Positions 49,153-56,822 of a stretch of DNA of 64,000 nt are shown one piece after another. Location of the stretch: positions 1-64,000 of the forward strand of contig DASPOB010000027.1 of NCBI GenBank assembly GCA_035626235.1. Direction: 5' to 3'. Positions within the stretch are counted from its first letter, which is position 1. Every line of letters starts with the position of its first letter. This DNA comes from DATFYP01 sp035626235 (GTDB lineage Archaea; Thermoproteota; Nitrososphaeria; Nitrososphaerales; Gagatemarchaeaceae). The position numbers and the translations under genes were made by a program. The notes beneath the pieces were generated by a model, which was given only the letters and a program-made list of their open reading frames with translations, did not search any database and was not told the origin of the DNA.

Positions 49153-49771
49153 TTCCGAGTTCGCGGGAAATCTTGGCATATCGTTCCGATTGCCTGGCGC
49201 ACAGCCTTGCCTCGTCGTCTATGCCGAACCCGAGCTGATTGGTAAAGAGGTGCACGTATCTACTCCAATTGTAGACCAAAGGGTCGTCCTCTCTTTCTTT
49301 CCAGGGGTTCCTGTCACCTCCTTCCCATGGATTCCCGAGCCCTTTCGCCCAAAGGGGGCTTTCGAGTCGGCCTTCCCTCCTGAGAGAGAGTAGCCTCAAT
49401 GCCGTCTCAGAGCCGCTGCAAAAGTAGTCCTGCGCAACCTGCCAGCCGTTCTTCCCGTACCTGTCCTCTTCCCCAGAATACATCCTCCCAGCTTCGCCGT
49501 GGTTGCCGAAGTACCACTTGGTGACCAGACCCCGTACCTGAAGAGAGCGGGCCAATGCAGCAATGGCTTTCTTTTCGGCTGTCTTGGCCTTTCGGCTGTT
49601 CAACCTGACCCTGAAGCGTATTTCCGGCTCTCTGAAGAAGTGGAAGGTCACCAGCGTCTTCTTCTCCCTCAATTTCTTCAAATGCGGCACCAACGTGTCT
49701 AGCAGTATCGCATCTTGGTCTCCCAGCTCCGCGCACAGGTTCACTTCGACCCAGTGTTCCGCACGGTCCAT
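49142..49771 (-). CDS. SpaB/LanB C-terminal-domain-like protein
   Basis: A 209-residue stand-alone protein that resembles the C-terminal domain of lantibiotic dehydratases and thiopeptide-type biosynthesis proteins: WVEVNLCAELGDQDAILLDTLVPHLKKL, FHFFREPEIRFRVRL, a GxxGEExRYGKNGWQVAQDYFCSGSETALRLLSL region, and a C-terminal YVHLFTNQLGFGIDDEARL. In RiPP pathways this domain eliminates glutamate from side chains or closes rings. Here no dehydratase N-terminal half, YcaO, precursor peptide or tailoring enzyme is nearby, so a non-RiPP role is possible. Convergent with the MGMT-like gene, sharing 11 bases. Confidence 0.6.
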   Translation of the reverse strand: MDRAEHWVEVNLCAELGDQDAILLDTLVPHLKKLREKKTLVTFHFFREPEIRFRVRLNSRKAKTAEKKAIAALARSLQVRGLVTKWYFGNHGEAGRMYSGEEDRYGKNGWQVAQDYFCSGSETALRLLSLRREGRLESPLWAKGLGNPWEGGDRNPWKEREDDPLVYNWSRYVHLFTNQLGFGIDDEARLCARQSERYAKISRELGIKW

Positions 49772-49812
49772 GGTTCTCTCGTGGCGGCCCGACGCTGATA
49801 AGGACGACGGGT

Positions 49813-50478
49813 TCAGCCCGAGTTTAGCTTCCGAAGTACCCTAGTCGGGTCGGCAGCCTCGGTGATTGACCTTCCAACGATCATGAAGTCGGCGTCCGTT
49901 GCCGACGTCTTCGCGCCACCCTGAGCGCCGATCCCGGGCGCGAAGATTAGGCACCTTTTACCTACTATTGTCCTGGTCTCCCTCATTATGTCGGCGGATT
50001 TCGCCGAAACAACGACTCCGTCCGCTCGCCACTGCTTCGCGCGTTCAGCAAAGACCCTGTACAACGGCACGCCCCCCTCAGTCTTCAGTCCGAATCCCTC
50101 GCGGGCCCCTCGGTGGCTCATGTACACAAGAAGGAGGATTCCTCCACCTCGGCGGTGCAGCACCTCGATTGCCTCTCCGAGCCCCTCCTCCTTTCCGACG
50201 AATGGGTTGGCTATTACCGCGTCAATCCCATAGGTGAGCAGCGAGTCCACGATGTTGAGATTGGTCGATTCGATGTCGTTCATCTTCAGATCCGCTATGA
50301 CAGGCAGGCTCTTTGCCTTGCAATCTGCAATGACCTCCTGAAGCCCTTCCAGCCCGAACGGAAGAATTAGATGATGATTCAGCTTGACCGCGGCCACGCC
50401 ACCTCTTGTCTTCTCTAGGATCCGCCTCGCGCTGGCAAGTCGCTCGTTGAATGGTCCGGCGAAGTCGAGGGCCAGCAC
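49813..50478 (-). CDS. pyrF: orotidine 5'-phosphate decarboxylase
   Basis: At least 221 residues; last step of UMP synthesis, OMP to UMP. Motifs: LALDFAGPF, AAVKLNHHL, PVIADLKMNDIEST (the D-x-K-x-x-D active site), and C-terminal FAPGIGAQGG with MIVGRSITEAADP. The GTG at 50478 is the first standard start but cuts off the first strand's usual N-terminal helix. The frame upstream encodes SGFRERILSSARDRHSRV directly before LALD, as PyrF proteins have, and can be reached only from a CTG at 50535, which overlaps the pyrD stop as CTGA. The real protein is probably about 240 residues. Confidence 0.92.
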   Translation of the reverse strand: MLALDFAGPFNERLASARRILEKTRGGVAAVKLNHHLILPFGLEGLQEVIADCKAKSLPVIADLKMNDIESTNLNIVDSLLTYGIDAVIANPFVGKEEGLGEAIEVLHRRGGGILLLVYMSHRGAREGFGLKTEGGVPLYRVFAERAKQWRADGVVVSAKSADIMRETRTIVGKRCLIFAPGIGAQGGAKTSATDADFMIVGRSITEAADPTRVLRKLNSG

Positions 50479-50531
50479 AACTCTGCTGTGCCTGTCTCTT
50501 GCCGAAGACAGGATCCGCTCTCTGAAACCGC

Positions 50532-51485
50532 TCAGACTCCCAGCCCCCCACCAGAACGGGCAGAGCCTTTCCCGCTCTGGTGAGCTCTCCCCACTAAATC
50601 TTTCAGGGCCCTGATTCCCTTTCTCTCCATGTACCCTAGGACCCCCACGTTAATGTCGTTGAACCTATCGAGTCTCTGCAGCGTCGACGTCCCCACTTGA
50701 ACTGCATCGGCGCCCGCGAGGAAAAACTGCACCGCATCTTCCCACTTCGACACGCCGCCGCATCCCATTATTGGCACGTCGAACTTCTCTCTGAGCTCAT
50801 AGACGCACCTAAGCGCGATGGGTCGGATGGCACCCCCCGAGAGGCCTCCGTACACATTGGAAAGCGCGGGCCTCCCCGTCTCTACGTCGATGGAAATCGC
50901 CCTCACGGTGTTCGTGGCTGTCAGCCCGTCTGCCCCGGCCTCCAGGGCCGCCCCGGCCACTTCCAGGAGCCTTTCAGTGTTCGGCGAGAGCTTCGCAAAG
51001 ACCGGCTTACTCGTCGCCGACTTGACCGCCTTCACCACTCGGTAAACCACTTCAGGATGGTGTCCAACTTCGGTTCCGACTCCCTCGACGTGAGGGCAGC
51101 TGAGGTTCAGCTCATATGCCTCGAAGTCGTGATTGTCGAGGGCGTCAACCACGCTCTCGAATTCGGTATCGCCTCCTCCGAAAATTGAAACGATCACGGG
51201 GAGGGACTTCCCCTGTATGACAGACAACTCCTCCGAGAATCTCGCTCCCCCTGGATTTGGTAGGCCGGCTGCGTTGACCATTCCAGAGTCAACTTCTACC
51301 ATGGTCGGCTCGGGATACCCGTCCCTCGGCTTCGGCCCTACCGACTTGGTGACGGCCGCCCCCGCTCCATACTTTAGCGCCTCTAGCACCCTTGAGAGCG
51401 ATGGGCCCTGAACTCCTGAAGCGAGGACGGTAGGGTTGGACAGGTGCAACTTCCCCGCGTCCACCCGGATCGCTTCCGGGTCCAT
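50532..51485 (-). CDS. pyrD: dihydroorotate dehydrogenase, catalytic subunit
   Basis: A 317-residue class 1-type dihydroorotate dehydrogenase with FMN barrel: VLASGVQGPSLSRVLEALKYGAGAAVTKSVGPKP, NAAGLPNPG, the active-site stretch YELNLSCPHVEGVG with its cysteine base, PVFAKLSPNTE, and GCGGVSKWEDAVQFFLAGADAVQVGT. It oxidises dihydroorotate to orotate. Middle gene of pyrE-pyrD-pyrF; its start overlaps the pyrE stop. No pyrK electron-transfer gene is visible in the window. Confidence 0.94.
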   Translation of the reverse strand: MDPEAIRVDAGKLHLSNPTVLASGVQGPSLSRVLEALKYGAGAAVTKSVGPKPRDGYPEPTMVEVDSGMVNAAGLPNPGGARFSEELSVIQGKSLPVIVSIFGGGDTEFESVVDALDNHDFEAYELNLSCPHVEGVGTEVGHHPEVVYRVVKAVKSATSKPVFAKLSPNTERLLEVAGAALEAGADGLTATNTVRAISIDVETGRPALSNVYGGLSGGAIRPIALRCVYELREKFDVPIMGCGGVSKWEDAVQFFLAGADAVQVGTSTLQRLDRFNDINVGVLGYMERKGIRALKDLVGRAHQSGKGSARSGGGLGV

Positions 51486-52105
51486 CAGGCTGCGCCCTCC
51501 ACCTGACGGAGGACTGCCCCGTACTCTTTCTTGGTCACCTTCTTTGACCTGTAGATGACGTCAGCCAACTCTCTCACGTTCGCGAATGCATGCAATCTTA
51601 CCCCTTTTCTCAGCAGGTTTGGGGCACCTCCTTCCTGCCTGTCGACGAGCACCAGAGCATCATCGACCCTGCACCCGACCCGCCGTAGCGCTTCCACGGC
51701 CAAGAGCATGCTGCCCCCCGTCGTGACAAGGTCGTCAACCATCAACGCCCTGAAGCCAGGGCTGACAGCCCCTTCGACAAGTCCCCCAAGGCCGTGCCCC
51801 TTCTCTTCGCTCCTGACGTAGACCATGGGCTTTTCGAGCAGAAAGGCAAGCGGGGCCGAGAAGGCGATGCCGGCAGTTGCCACGCCAGCCACGACATCGA
51901 ATTCGGATTTCCCAACGCTCTCTGCGAGTCTCCTGTAAGCTTGGATGACGAAGGAGTAGACTTTGGGGTCGCTAGGGACTACCCTCAGGTTGAGATAGTA
52001 AGAACTCGTTTTGCCGCTTGCTAGCGTGAACCTCCCGAATCGGAGGGCGCCTATCTTGAAAAGAGAACTGGCGAGGGCCGCCTTTTGCATCCGTGGCTCA
52101 GACAA
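51485..52105 (-). CDS. pyrE: orotate phosphoribosyltransferase
   Basis: A 206-residue enzyme joining orotate and PRPP to OMP. The PRPP loop VDDLVTTGGSMLLAVEAL is intact, as are FTLASGKTSSYYLNLR and the FDVVAGVATAGIAFSAPLA substrate strand. It is the first gene of the pyr operon, with a TATA-like CTTATATGTG (52151-52160, minus) about 50 bases upstream, so unlike most genes here it has a leader of about 25 bases. Confidence 0.95.
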   Translation of the reverse strand: MSEPRMQKAALASSLFKIGALRFGRFTLASGKTSSYYLNLRVVPSDPKVYSFVIQAYRRLAESVGKSEFDVVAGVATAGIAFSAPLAFLLEKPMVYVRSEEKGHGLGGLVEGAVSPGFRALMVDDLVTTGGSMLLAVEALRRVGCRVDDALVLVDRQEGGAPNLLRKGVRLHAFANVRELADVIYRSKKVTKKEYGAVLRQVEGAA

Positions 52106-52150
52106 GAGTGACCTCGCTCCGCACCGGACTCAACGGTAAGGTCAGCCCTT

Positions 52151-52160
52151 CACATATAAG
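52151..52160 (-). promoter_or_regulatory. TATA box of the pyrEDF operon
   Basis: CTTATATGTG on the minus strand, about 51 bases before the ATG at 52105. The resulting leader of about 25 bases is longer than for most genes of this window. Confidence 0.5.
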
Positions 52161-52271
52161 CCTTGAGAGATGCTTTGCCCTTTACCGCGTCCGACGGTCT
52201 TCCAAGATGGTCCTGAGGTCCGAATTCCTACGCGTTTCCCAAAATCAAGTCCGGTCAAAGGCATGATGAAC

Positions 52272-52925
52272 TCAGGCGCGTCTTGCTCTGTGCTTCTCCA
52301 AGATTCTTCTCACTTCATCGTCTTCAACTTGCTCGAAGTCACCATAGAACTCTCCAATCGAAAAGAACGGCCCCGGGGTCTGCAGGCATACCACGCGGTA
52401 TCCATCGTCGGAAAGAGTTTCTACGGCGTCCCGTGGAGAAACCGGGATGGCTACGACGATTTCCTTCGGCTTCATCTTCTTGAGAGACATCACGGCTGCT
52501 CCGACAGAGCTTCCCGTTGCTATGCCGTCGTCAACGACCACTACCACTTTTCCCTCAAGGGAGGGGAACGGCCTGTCTCCCCTGAACTTCTTCGTCCTCT
52601 CCCTGACCTCTTCCCTCTTCCTGGCGACTTCGGCCTCTAGATAGTCGCGCCCCGCTCCAAGTGACTCCGCAGCCTGCCTGTCCAATATGACCTCCCCCTC
52701 CTGGGTTACAGCTCCCAAGGCGTATTCGGGTTCTCCGGGAGGAGAAATCTTCCTGGTGACAATCACGTCCAAGGGAACCCCTAAGGCGTCTGCAACCTCG
52801 CTTGCTACTACGACGCCTCCTCGAGGGATTGCAAGGACAACCGCGTCCCCCTTCACCGTCTTCTTCAGGACTTCCCCGAGCTTCTTCCCAGCCTCGACCC
52901 TGTCGCGGAAGAGGGTACGGTTCAA
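52272..52925 (-). CDS. phosphoribosyltransferase-family protein
   Basis: About 217 residues. A type I phosphoribosyltransferase with RDRVEAGKKLGEVL at the N-terminus, VLAIPRGGVVVASEVADALGVPLDVIVTRKI, and the PRPP loop VVVVDDGIATGSSVGAAV. This short form with an RGG loop is common in archaea and bacteria, often near phosphorylases; substrate unknown. The TTG at 52925 places the conserved start at residue 6; the longer frame to 53054 begins with a Ser/Arg-rich leader that looks non-coding. Confidence 0.85.
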   Translation of the reverse strand: MNRTLFRDRVEAGKKLGEVLKKTVKGDAVVLAIPRGGVVVASEVADALGVPLDVIVTRKISPPGEPEYALGAVTQEGEVILDRQAAESLGAGRDYLEAEVARKREEVRERTKKFRGDRPFPSLEGKVVVVVDDGIATGSSVGAAVMSLKKMKPKEIVVAIPVSPRDAVETLSDDGYRVVCLQTPGPFFSIGEFYGDFEQVEDDEVRRILEKHRARRA

Positions 52926-53179
52926 ACTTTCCCGCGTTCTGGTATGGTTGGCGCCGCTATTGTCTGTTTGCCTGCCCCGTTCCCAGAAGAGGCTGGGCCT
53001 CCTCACGGAAGGCGACTTCGGGAACCACTCTCCTCGCTGCCGCAATCCCGTCAATTCCAGGGCACTTCGCTTTACTACGTCAACTCTCGACTCTCAGAGT
53101 GGTACCAAGCGTTCTTGGGGGATCTTCGCGTCGGGCAGAAGTGGCAGAAATGTCAGAACTGGAACGTAGGACCGGCGAA

Positions 53180-53671
53180 TCAGCCGTGAATCGGGACCTT
53201 CGTCCACGGATTGTGAACGCCACCAACGGTCCGGTTACTCTCGGCGTTCGTCTCCCGCCCTTGAGTTTCAGCCCGCCAGAGCAATCCAATCCTTACAATC
53301 GGTCGTTCCCCGCCCAGCACCCAAATCTCCCAGCTCCTTCTTAGCGCGAGGTCAACCCTTCCGAGTCTCCCCTGGGGAATCGCAAGGACTCGCCTGATCG
53401 AGCCTGTCTGGAAGAGAAACGGCTGAAACCACACACTCGAGAAGTTCTTCGCAAGAAACCTCTTCATACTAGGGTGGGTCTCGCACTCAGCTATCACGAA
53501 CTCCTCCTTTCCTCCTTCGTTGCGGTGCCCGAGGAGGTCTGGACGGTAAGCCGTCCATGACACACGTCTGCTAGGGGGGAACAGGGGCTCGGCCTGCACG
53601 CAATAGCCCTCCTTCTCAAGCTCTCTCCTGACGACGAGCTTCATTCTCTGATGGGCCGCCGATTCCGCCAC
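53180..53671 (-). CDS. PD-(D/E)XK-like nuclease-fold protein
   Basis: A 163-residue protein: HQRMKLVVRRELEKEGYCVQAEP (N-terminal helix), then YRPDLLGHRNEGGKEEFVIAECETHPSMKRFLAKNF, which has Pro-Asp followed after about 17 residues by Ala-Glu-Cys-Glu. That spacing is like a PD-(D/E)XK nuclease, but the usual Glu-x-Lys is Glu-Cys-Glu, so cleavage is doubtful. It may be a degenerate or holding-type nuclease. No partner gene. An unassigned gap follows upstream. Confidence 0.55.
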   Translation of the reverse strand: MAESAAHQRMKLVVRRELEKEGYCVQAEPLFPPSRRVSWTAYRPDLLGHRNEGGKEEFVIAECETHPSMKRFLAKNFSSVWFQPFLFQTGSIRRVLAIPQGRLGRVDLALRRSWEIWVLGGERPIVRIGLLWRAETQGRETNAESNRTVGGVHNPWTKVPIHG

Positions 53672-54283
53672 GGCACACCATCGTTTGGTGGTGCATTTCT
53701 GGAGAAGGCTCTACAAGTCTAGAGCGGGGGTCAACGACAGGTAATGCTCTCGCCTCCTGCGCATCACGTAGTAGATTTCGCGAGTGTTCCTAGCCATCGT
53801 GATATTGTTGTCAACAGAATATTCGTTGATTGTCAGGAAGGAGAGTCAAGGGAAGATAACATCCCTGCGAGCCACGACTCGTACAGCTCTCTCGCTGTTG
53901 GCAAGGCCGACGGCCAGGGAGGCAACCCGCGACGCCGCCGGCAACGCGCGAGGCCGGGAATATTCCGGGTCGCCCCCAGGCTGGTAGCCATGCCTCGAGG
54001 CTGAGAGGGCCGAGCGTGGTCCGACGACCATCTCTCGGGAAGGTAAAGGTCCTTCCTCGGACGAATTGGAACCGATGGCCCATCGCCGAACGGGGCAGGT
54101 GCAGAGCGACTTGCTTAGCACCTCTCCGAGCGCCGAGGACCCTGAGGCCCCCTTCGTTCGATGAAGGGCTGCAGACCTGAATGGGAACGGAAGTAGAAAC
54201 ACGCACGGCTCGATCGGTCTGACAAAGACAGCGAGGGGCGGCTTTTGCTGCTTATTAGAGTCGGAGAACGAGCCCATGCCAAC
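53672..54283. other. 612-base gap without a convincing gene
   Basis: No frame here is supported: the longest ones are Ser/Arg/Pro-rich and lack a promoter or family-like pattern. The stretch contains inverted repeats: CCGGGA-ATA-TTCCGG at 53954-53968, and a nested hairpin with outer arms GTCCGA (54019-54024) and TCGGAC (54057-54062) around GGAAGG (54038-54043) and CCTTCC (54051-54056). It could hold a structured RNA or decayed sequence. SRP and RNase P hallmark motifs were looked for by eye and not found. Confidence 0.45.
54251..54258 (+). promoter_or_regulatory. TATA-like box of the 54284 membrane protein
   Basis: CTTATTAG centred about 29 bases before the TTG at 54284; it makes the longer frame from 54245 unlikely. 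Confidence 0.4.
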
Positions 54284-54748
54284 TTGCGCATAGGGTTGTT
54301 GATCTTCTTCACGGCGTTACTCGCGGTCCTCCCTCAGAGCATGCTGCAGGGTTACGAATACTCCCTCCCGGCGGCGCTTTCGCGGGTCGTGAACCCTCAG
54401 GCGTACTCGTCATTCACTCTCGCCGTGGGACTGCTTGGGATCGCCTTGAACCCCGTAATGCTGTTTGTCATCATGTATGTAATCGGACGCAGTCTCGACC
54501 TCAAGTCCAAGTACAAGGTCGTAGTCTCCCGCTTGTTCATTGGCGCCCTCGTCGGCGAGCTCGTAGGCAGCGGGTCGATTTACTTCGCTTATCCTTTCAA
54601 CGCCAACGGCCTTGCAATCGCTGCGGAGATTGCCGTCCAGAGCGTCAGCTCGGCCGTGTCGGCCATTTTCGTGGGCTTTGCCGCCGCCGCCCTCTCCTTC
54701 ATCAGGAGGCCCGCGCGCCTTGAGTTTCCCGATGTACCGCAGGAGTAA
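54284..54748 (+). CDS. four-helix membrane protein
   Basis: About 154 residues with four membrane helices: IGLLIFFTALLAVLPQSM, AYSSFTLAVGLLGIALNPVMLFVIMYVIG, LFIGALVGELVGSGSIYFAYPF and AVQSVSSAVSAIFVGFAAAALSFI. The short tail is polar. No family recognised. The TTG start at 54284 is inferred from the TATA-like box 29 bases upstream. It lies 32 bases before the FKBP gene. Confidence 0.65.
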   Translation: MRIGLLIFFTALLAVLPQSMLQGYEYSLPAALSRVVNPQAYSSFTLAVGLLGIALNPVMLFVIMYVIGRSLDLKSKYKVVVSRLFIGALVGELVGSGSIYFAYPFNANGLAIAAEIAVQSVSSAVSAIFVGFAAAALSFIRRPARLEFPDVPQE

Positions 54749-54750
54749 TC

Positions 54751-54758
54751 ATTAAGAC
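54751..54758 (+). promoter_or_regulatory. TATA-like box of the FKBP gene
   Basis: ATTAAGAC, centred 27 bases before the TTG at 54781. Confidence 0.45.
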
Positions 54759-54780
54759 CATCTACAGCCCCTACATCCCG

Positions 54781-55113
54781 TTGAGCGAGATATCCGCCCA
54801 GAACGGTGACACGGTGTCCGTCCATTACGTCGGCAGGTTCCCTGGTGGAAGAGTCTTCGATACAAGCATGAGGTCCGAAGCGGAGAAGGCGGGGCTCTTC
54901 AACCCAGCTAGGGACTACAAGCCGCTCCAGGTGACCCTCGGCGCGCACCAAGTCATCTCGGGTTTCGAGGAAGCCCTCTTGGGGATGAGGGTAAACGAGT
55001 CAAAGGAAGTCACGCTCCCCCCCGAGAAGGCTTATGGAAAAAGCGGGAGGCACCCCATGGCTGGCAAGACCCTTCAGTTCAAGCTATTGGTTACGAATGT
55101 CAAGAAGAAATAG
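54781..55113 (+). CDS. FKBP-type peptidyl-prolyl isomerase
   Basis: A 110-residue FKBP: GDTVSVHYVGRFPGGRVFDTSM, then PLQVTLGAHQVISGFEEALLGMRVNESKEVTLPPEKAYGKSG and the final strand LQFKLLVTNV. It has the ligand-pocket residues (FDTS, V-I-x-G-F-E-E-A, AYG) of an active prolyl isomerase but no SlyD metal tail. Leaderless TTG start. It helps folding in the cytoplasm. Confidence 0.92.
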   Translation: MSEISAQNGDTVSVHYVGRFPGGRVFDTSMRSEAEKAGLFNPARDYKPLQVTLGAHQVISGFEEALLGMRVNESKEVTLPPEKAYGKSGRHPMAGKTLQFKLLVTNVKKK

Positions 55114-55190
55114 CAAGAAGGATTCTGGGCAAGAATGGCTGGGCCTCGTCCGCCAGGTTGCTTCGGGTGTCCTGCGTTCGTCATTAGTGC

Positions 55191-55198
55191 TTAATTAG
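55191..55198 (+). promoter_or_regulatory. TATA-like box of the 55222 gene
   Basis: TTAATTAG centred 27 bases before the ATG at 55222. Confidence 0.5.
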
Positions 55199-55221
55199 GA
55201 CCGTGAACGAATCGAGATTCG

Positions 55222-55503
55222 ATGGCCAAACGGGGTTTTACCATAGACACTGGGAAGGAGAAAATTGAGGTCGAGGGGCATGCGCATCAAAACGTTGCAG
55301 TGAAGTACCTCATGAAAAGAAGGAGGAGCCTGATTTTCACGAAGGACCCTGCCAAGGTCGAGAAGCTCTTCTCAGAGGTACCTACCGAAATCAGCATCAT
55401 AGGGGCCAACGTCACCAAGAAGTACAAAGTGAGCTGGGAAAGGGTGGGGACTGGGGAGTTTCCAGGAGCTAGGTTCACTTTCACGCTCGAGGAAACTCAA
55501 TAA
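55222..55503 (+). CDS. uncharacterised 93-residue protein
   Basis: A basic protein with a beta-strand opening (AKRGFTIDTGKEKIEVEGHAHQNVAVKYLMKRRRSLIF) and a second half ending KYKVSWERVGTGEFPGARFTFTLEET. Leaderless ATG. The pattern resembles archaeal small proteins of unknown function; no family can be given. It is followed 39 bases later by a zinc-ribbon gene. Confidence 0.65.
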   Translation: MAKRGFTIDTGKEKIEVEGHAHQNVAVKYLMKRRRSLIFTKDPAKVEKLFSEVPTEISIIGANVTKKYKVSWERVGTGEFPGARFTFTLEETQ

Positions 55504-55510
55504 AGCAAAC

Positions 55511-55520
55511 CCTTAGTAAA
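55511..55520 (+). promoter_or_regulatory. TATA-like box of the 55543 zinc-ribbon gene
   Basis: CCTTAGTAAA, centred 27 bases before the ATG at 55543. Confidence 0.45.
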
Positions 55521-55542
55521 CCATCGAGTTCCTCTTTGAGCC

Positions 55543-55752
55543 ATGAGTCCTGGATTCGGGCGAAGCAAGTACGGTGACGCAATCGAGAAGGTAAGGCAAC
55601 AGCACCAGGACAAGGTTGCCCCAGCGCATTCGACGGTGGAGTGCCCGAGGTGCGCCACCAGACAAGTCATTACCGATGCGCCTGGGATGAGGCGCTGCAT
55701 CAAGTGCGGTTTCGAGTTCAGACCAAAGTCGTCTGTACCTGCCTCTGCTTAG
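55543..55752 (+). CDS. small zinc-ribbon protein
   Basis: A 69-residue protein with a helical, basic N-terminus (SKYGDAIEKVRQQHQDKV) and one zinc ribbon CPRCATRQVITDAPGMRRCIKCGFEFRP: two CxxC knuckles 15 residues apart. Leaderless ATG. Such proteins occur in many archaea; they may bind nucleic acid or a protein partner. No family recognised. Confidence 0.7.
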   Translation: MSPGFGRSKYGDAIEKVRQQHQDKVAPAHSTVECPRCATRQVITDAPGMRRCIKCGFEFRPKSSVPASA

Positions 55753-55812
55753 ATGACCTTCGTACAAGAGGGCAGTCGGGACCGCTGAGGGCAGCAGCCT
55801 CGTTGTCCTACG

Positions 55813-56286
55813 TCACTTGCGGGCCTCGAAGTACTTCTTGAGGGGTTCCCAGTAGTAGTCGTTCCATCCCTCGGCGTACTCAGGTGCCTGCTCGGCAGGG
55901 ACCTTGGTGTGTACCATCTTCAGCTCCGTCTTCCTCCCCTTTGGAGTGAACGTCAGTTCGACCACCGACGGGGGGTACCCGGCCGGCCACTCCGTGGTTG
56001 TCCATTCATGAACCGCCCTCTTCCCTTTCTCGAGTTTAACGAACTTTCCCTTTATGTAGCCGTCCCAAGCCGTGAAACGTCCTCCCACCCGTGGCGAGCC
56101 AGTCGCAGGGGACCCGGTGAACTCCGAGTGTTTCTTCGGGTCTACGTACGCGTCGTAGACTTCTTCGGGGGTCGCTTCCACGATGGCGGTTTGCTCAATG
56201 GTCTCGAATTTCGTCCGGAATCTCCATCCCGAGACGAGGATCTGCGGCTTCCGATTAAGTCCTTCGTCCGCAACAACTCTGATCAC
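55813..56286 (-). CDS. SRPBCC (AHSA1-like) protein
   Basis: About 157 residues, second member of the Bet v 1-like superfamily in the window: ETIEQTAIVEATPEEVYDAYVDPKKHSEFTG is the usual start, followed by GGRFTAWDGYIKGKFVKLEKGKRAVHEWTTTEWP, VELTFTPKGRKTELKMVHTKVP, and a last helix GWNDYYWEPLKKYFEA. The first ~28 residues before ETIEQ are doubtful; no ATG, GTG or TTG lies nearer, and a TATA-like ACTTAATCGG (56244-56253, minus) sits inside this leader, so a non-standard start is possible. Confidence 0.85.
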   Translation of the reverse strand: MIRVVADEGLNRKPQILVSGWRFRTKFETIEQTAIVEATPEEVYDAYVDPKKHSEFTGSPATGSPRVGGRFTAWDGYIKGKFVKLEKGKRAVHEWTTTEWPAGYPPSVVELTFTPKGRKTELKMVHTKVPAEQAPEYAEGWNDYYWEPLKKYFEARK

Positions 56287-56420
56287 ACGGAATCTGCTGC
56301 CCCCCTCTGGAGTGTCGTCAGCTGGAACCTGCCGAGGGAGGCCGCCGCGTCTTGGCGGCTGTCGACGCCGCCATCCGCGTCCGTGGCGTCACTCCTTCCC
56401 TGTGGTCACCGGCGTCCCGC

Positions 56421-56642
56421 CTATCTCTTCCCCTTCCACGCCTGGGCACGCTCGCAGAAGTCGTCCGCCTCATCGAGCGCCTTCGAGCAGTGCTTGTAGT
56501 GGTTGATGACTTCCCTCAGGGCCTCCTCCACCGGGGTCGGCGGGCCTGGGCAGAGGGAGTCGAGCTGCGCCCTCACTTCCATCAATGGTTGCCAGACGTC
56601 CGGGGGGATGTTGAGCGGGACCCCCTGCTTGCTCGTTGCCAT
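56421..56642 (-). CDS. small helical protein
   Basis: A 73-residue protein: NIPPDVWQPLMEVRAQLDSLCPGPPTPVEEALREVINHYKHCSKALDEADDFCERA. Leaderless ATG with a TATA-like CAAAAATAG (56664-56672, minus) 26 bases upstream. The acidic helices resemble a protein-protein interaction domain. No family recognised. Confidence 0.65.
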   Translation of the reverse strand: MATSKQGVPLNIPPDVWQPLMEVRAQLDSLCPGPPTPVEEALREVINHYKHCSKALDEADDFCERAQAWKGKR

Positions 56643-56663
56643 GGCCTAGAGGAGCTACAGGGT

Positions 56664-56672
56664 CTATTTTTG
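56664..56672 (-). promoter_or_regulatory. TATA-like box of the 56421-56642 gene
   Basis: CAAAAATAG on the minus strand, centred 26 bases before the ATG at 56642. Confidence 0.45.
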
Positions 56673-56822
56673 GCTTGATGCTTTCGTCTTCAGCTACGGC
56701 TGTCTGGGCAGGGGCGCTTCTCAATTCTACCGCCGCGCCATGATTTTGGCTCCGCACAACTGGTAGAAAGTCGCGTCACATGTGACCTGAGTTTCACGGC
56801 ATCAGCGGAAAAGCGAGGCTGC

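Noticed and set aside
54019..54062. Possible SRP or RNase P RNA core
   Set aside because: The invariant SRP helix 8 sequence and the RNase P GAGGAAAGUCC-type motif are not present; only simple hairpins are seen.
53811..54277. Two overlapping minus-strand frames (about 131 and 143 codons)
   Set aside because: Composition is Ser/Arg/Pro-rich without helix or strand pattern, no promoter or ribosome-binding site is present, and neither resembles a known family.
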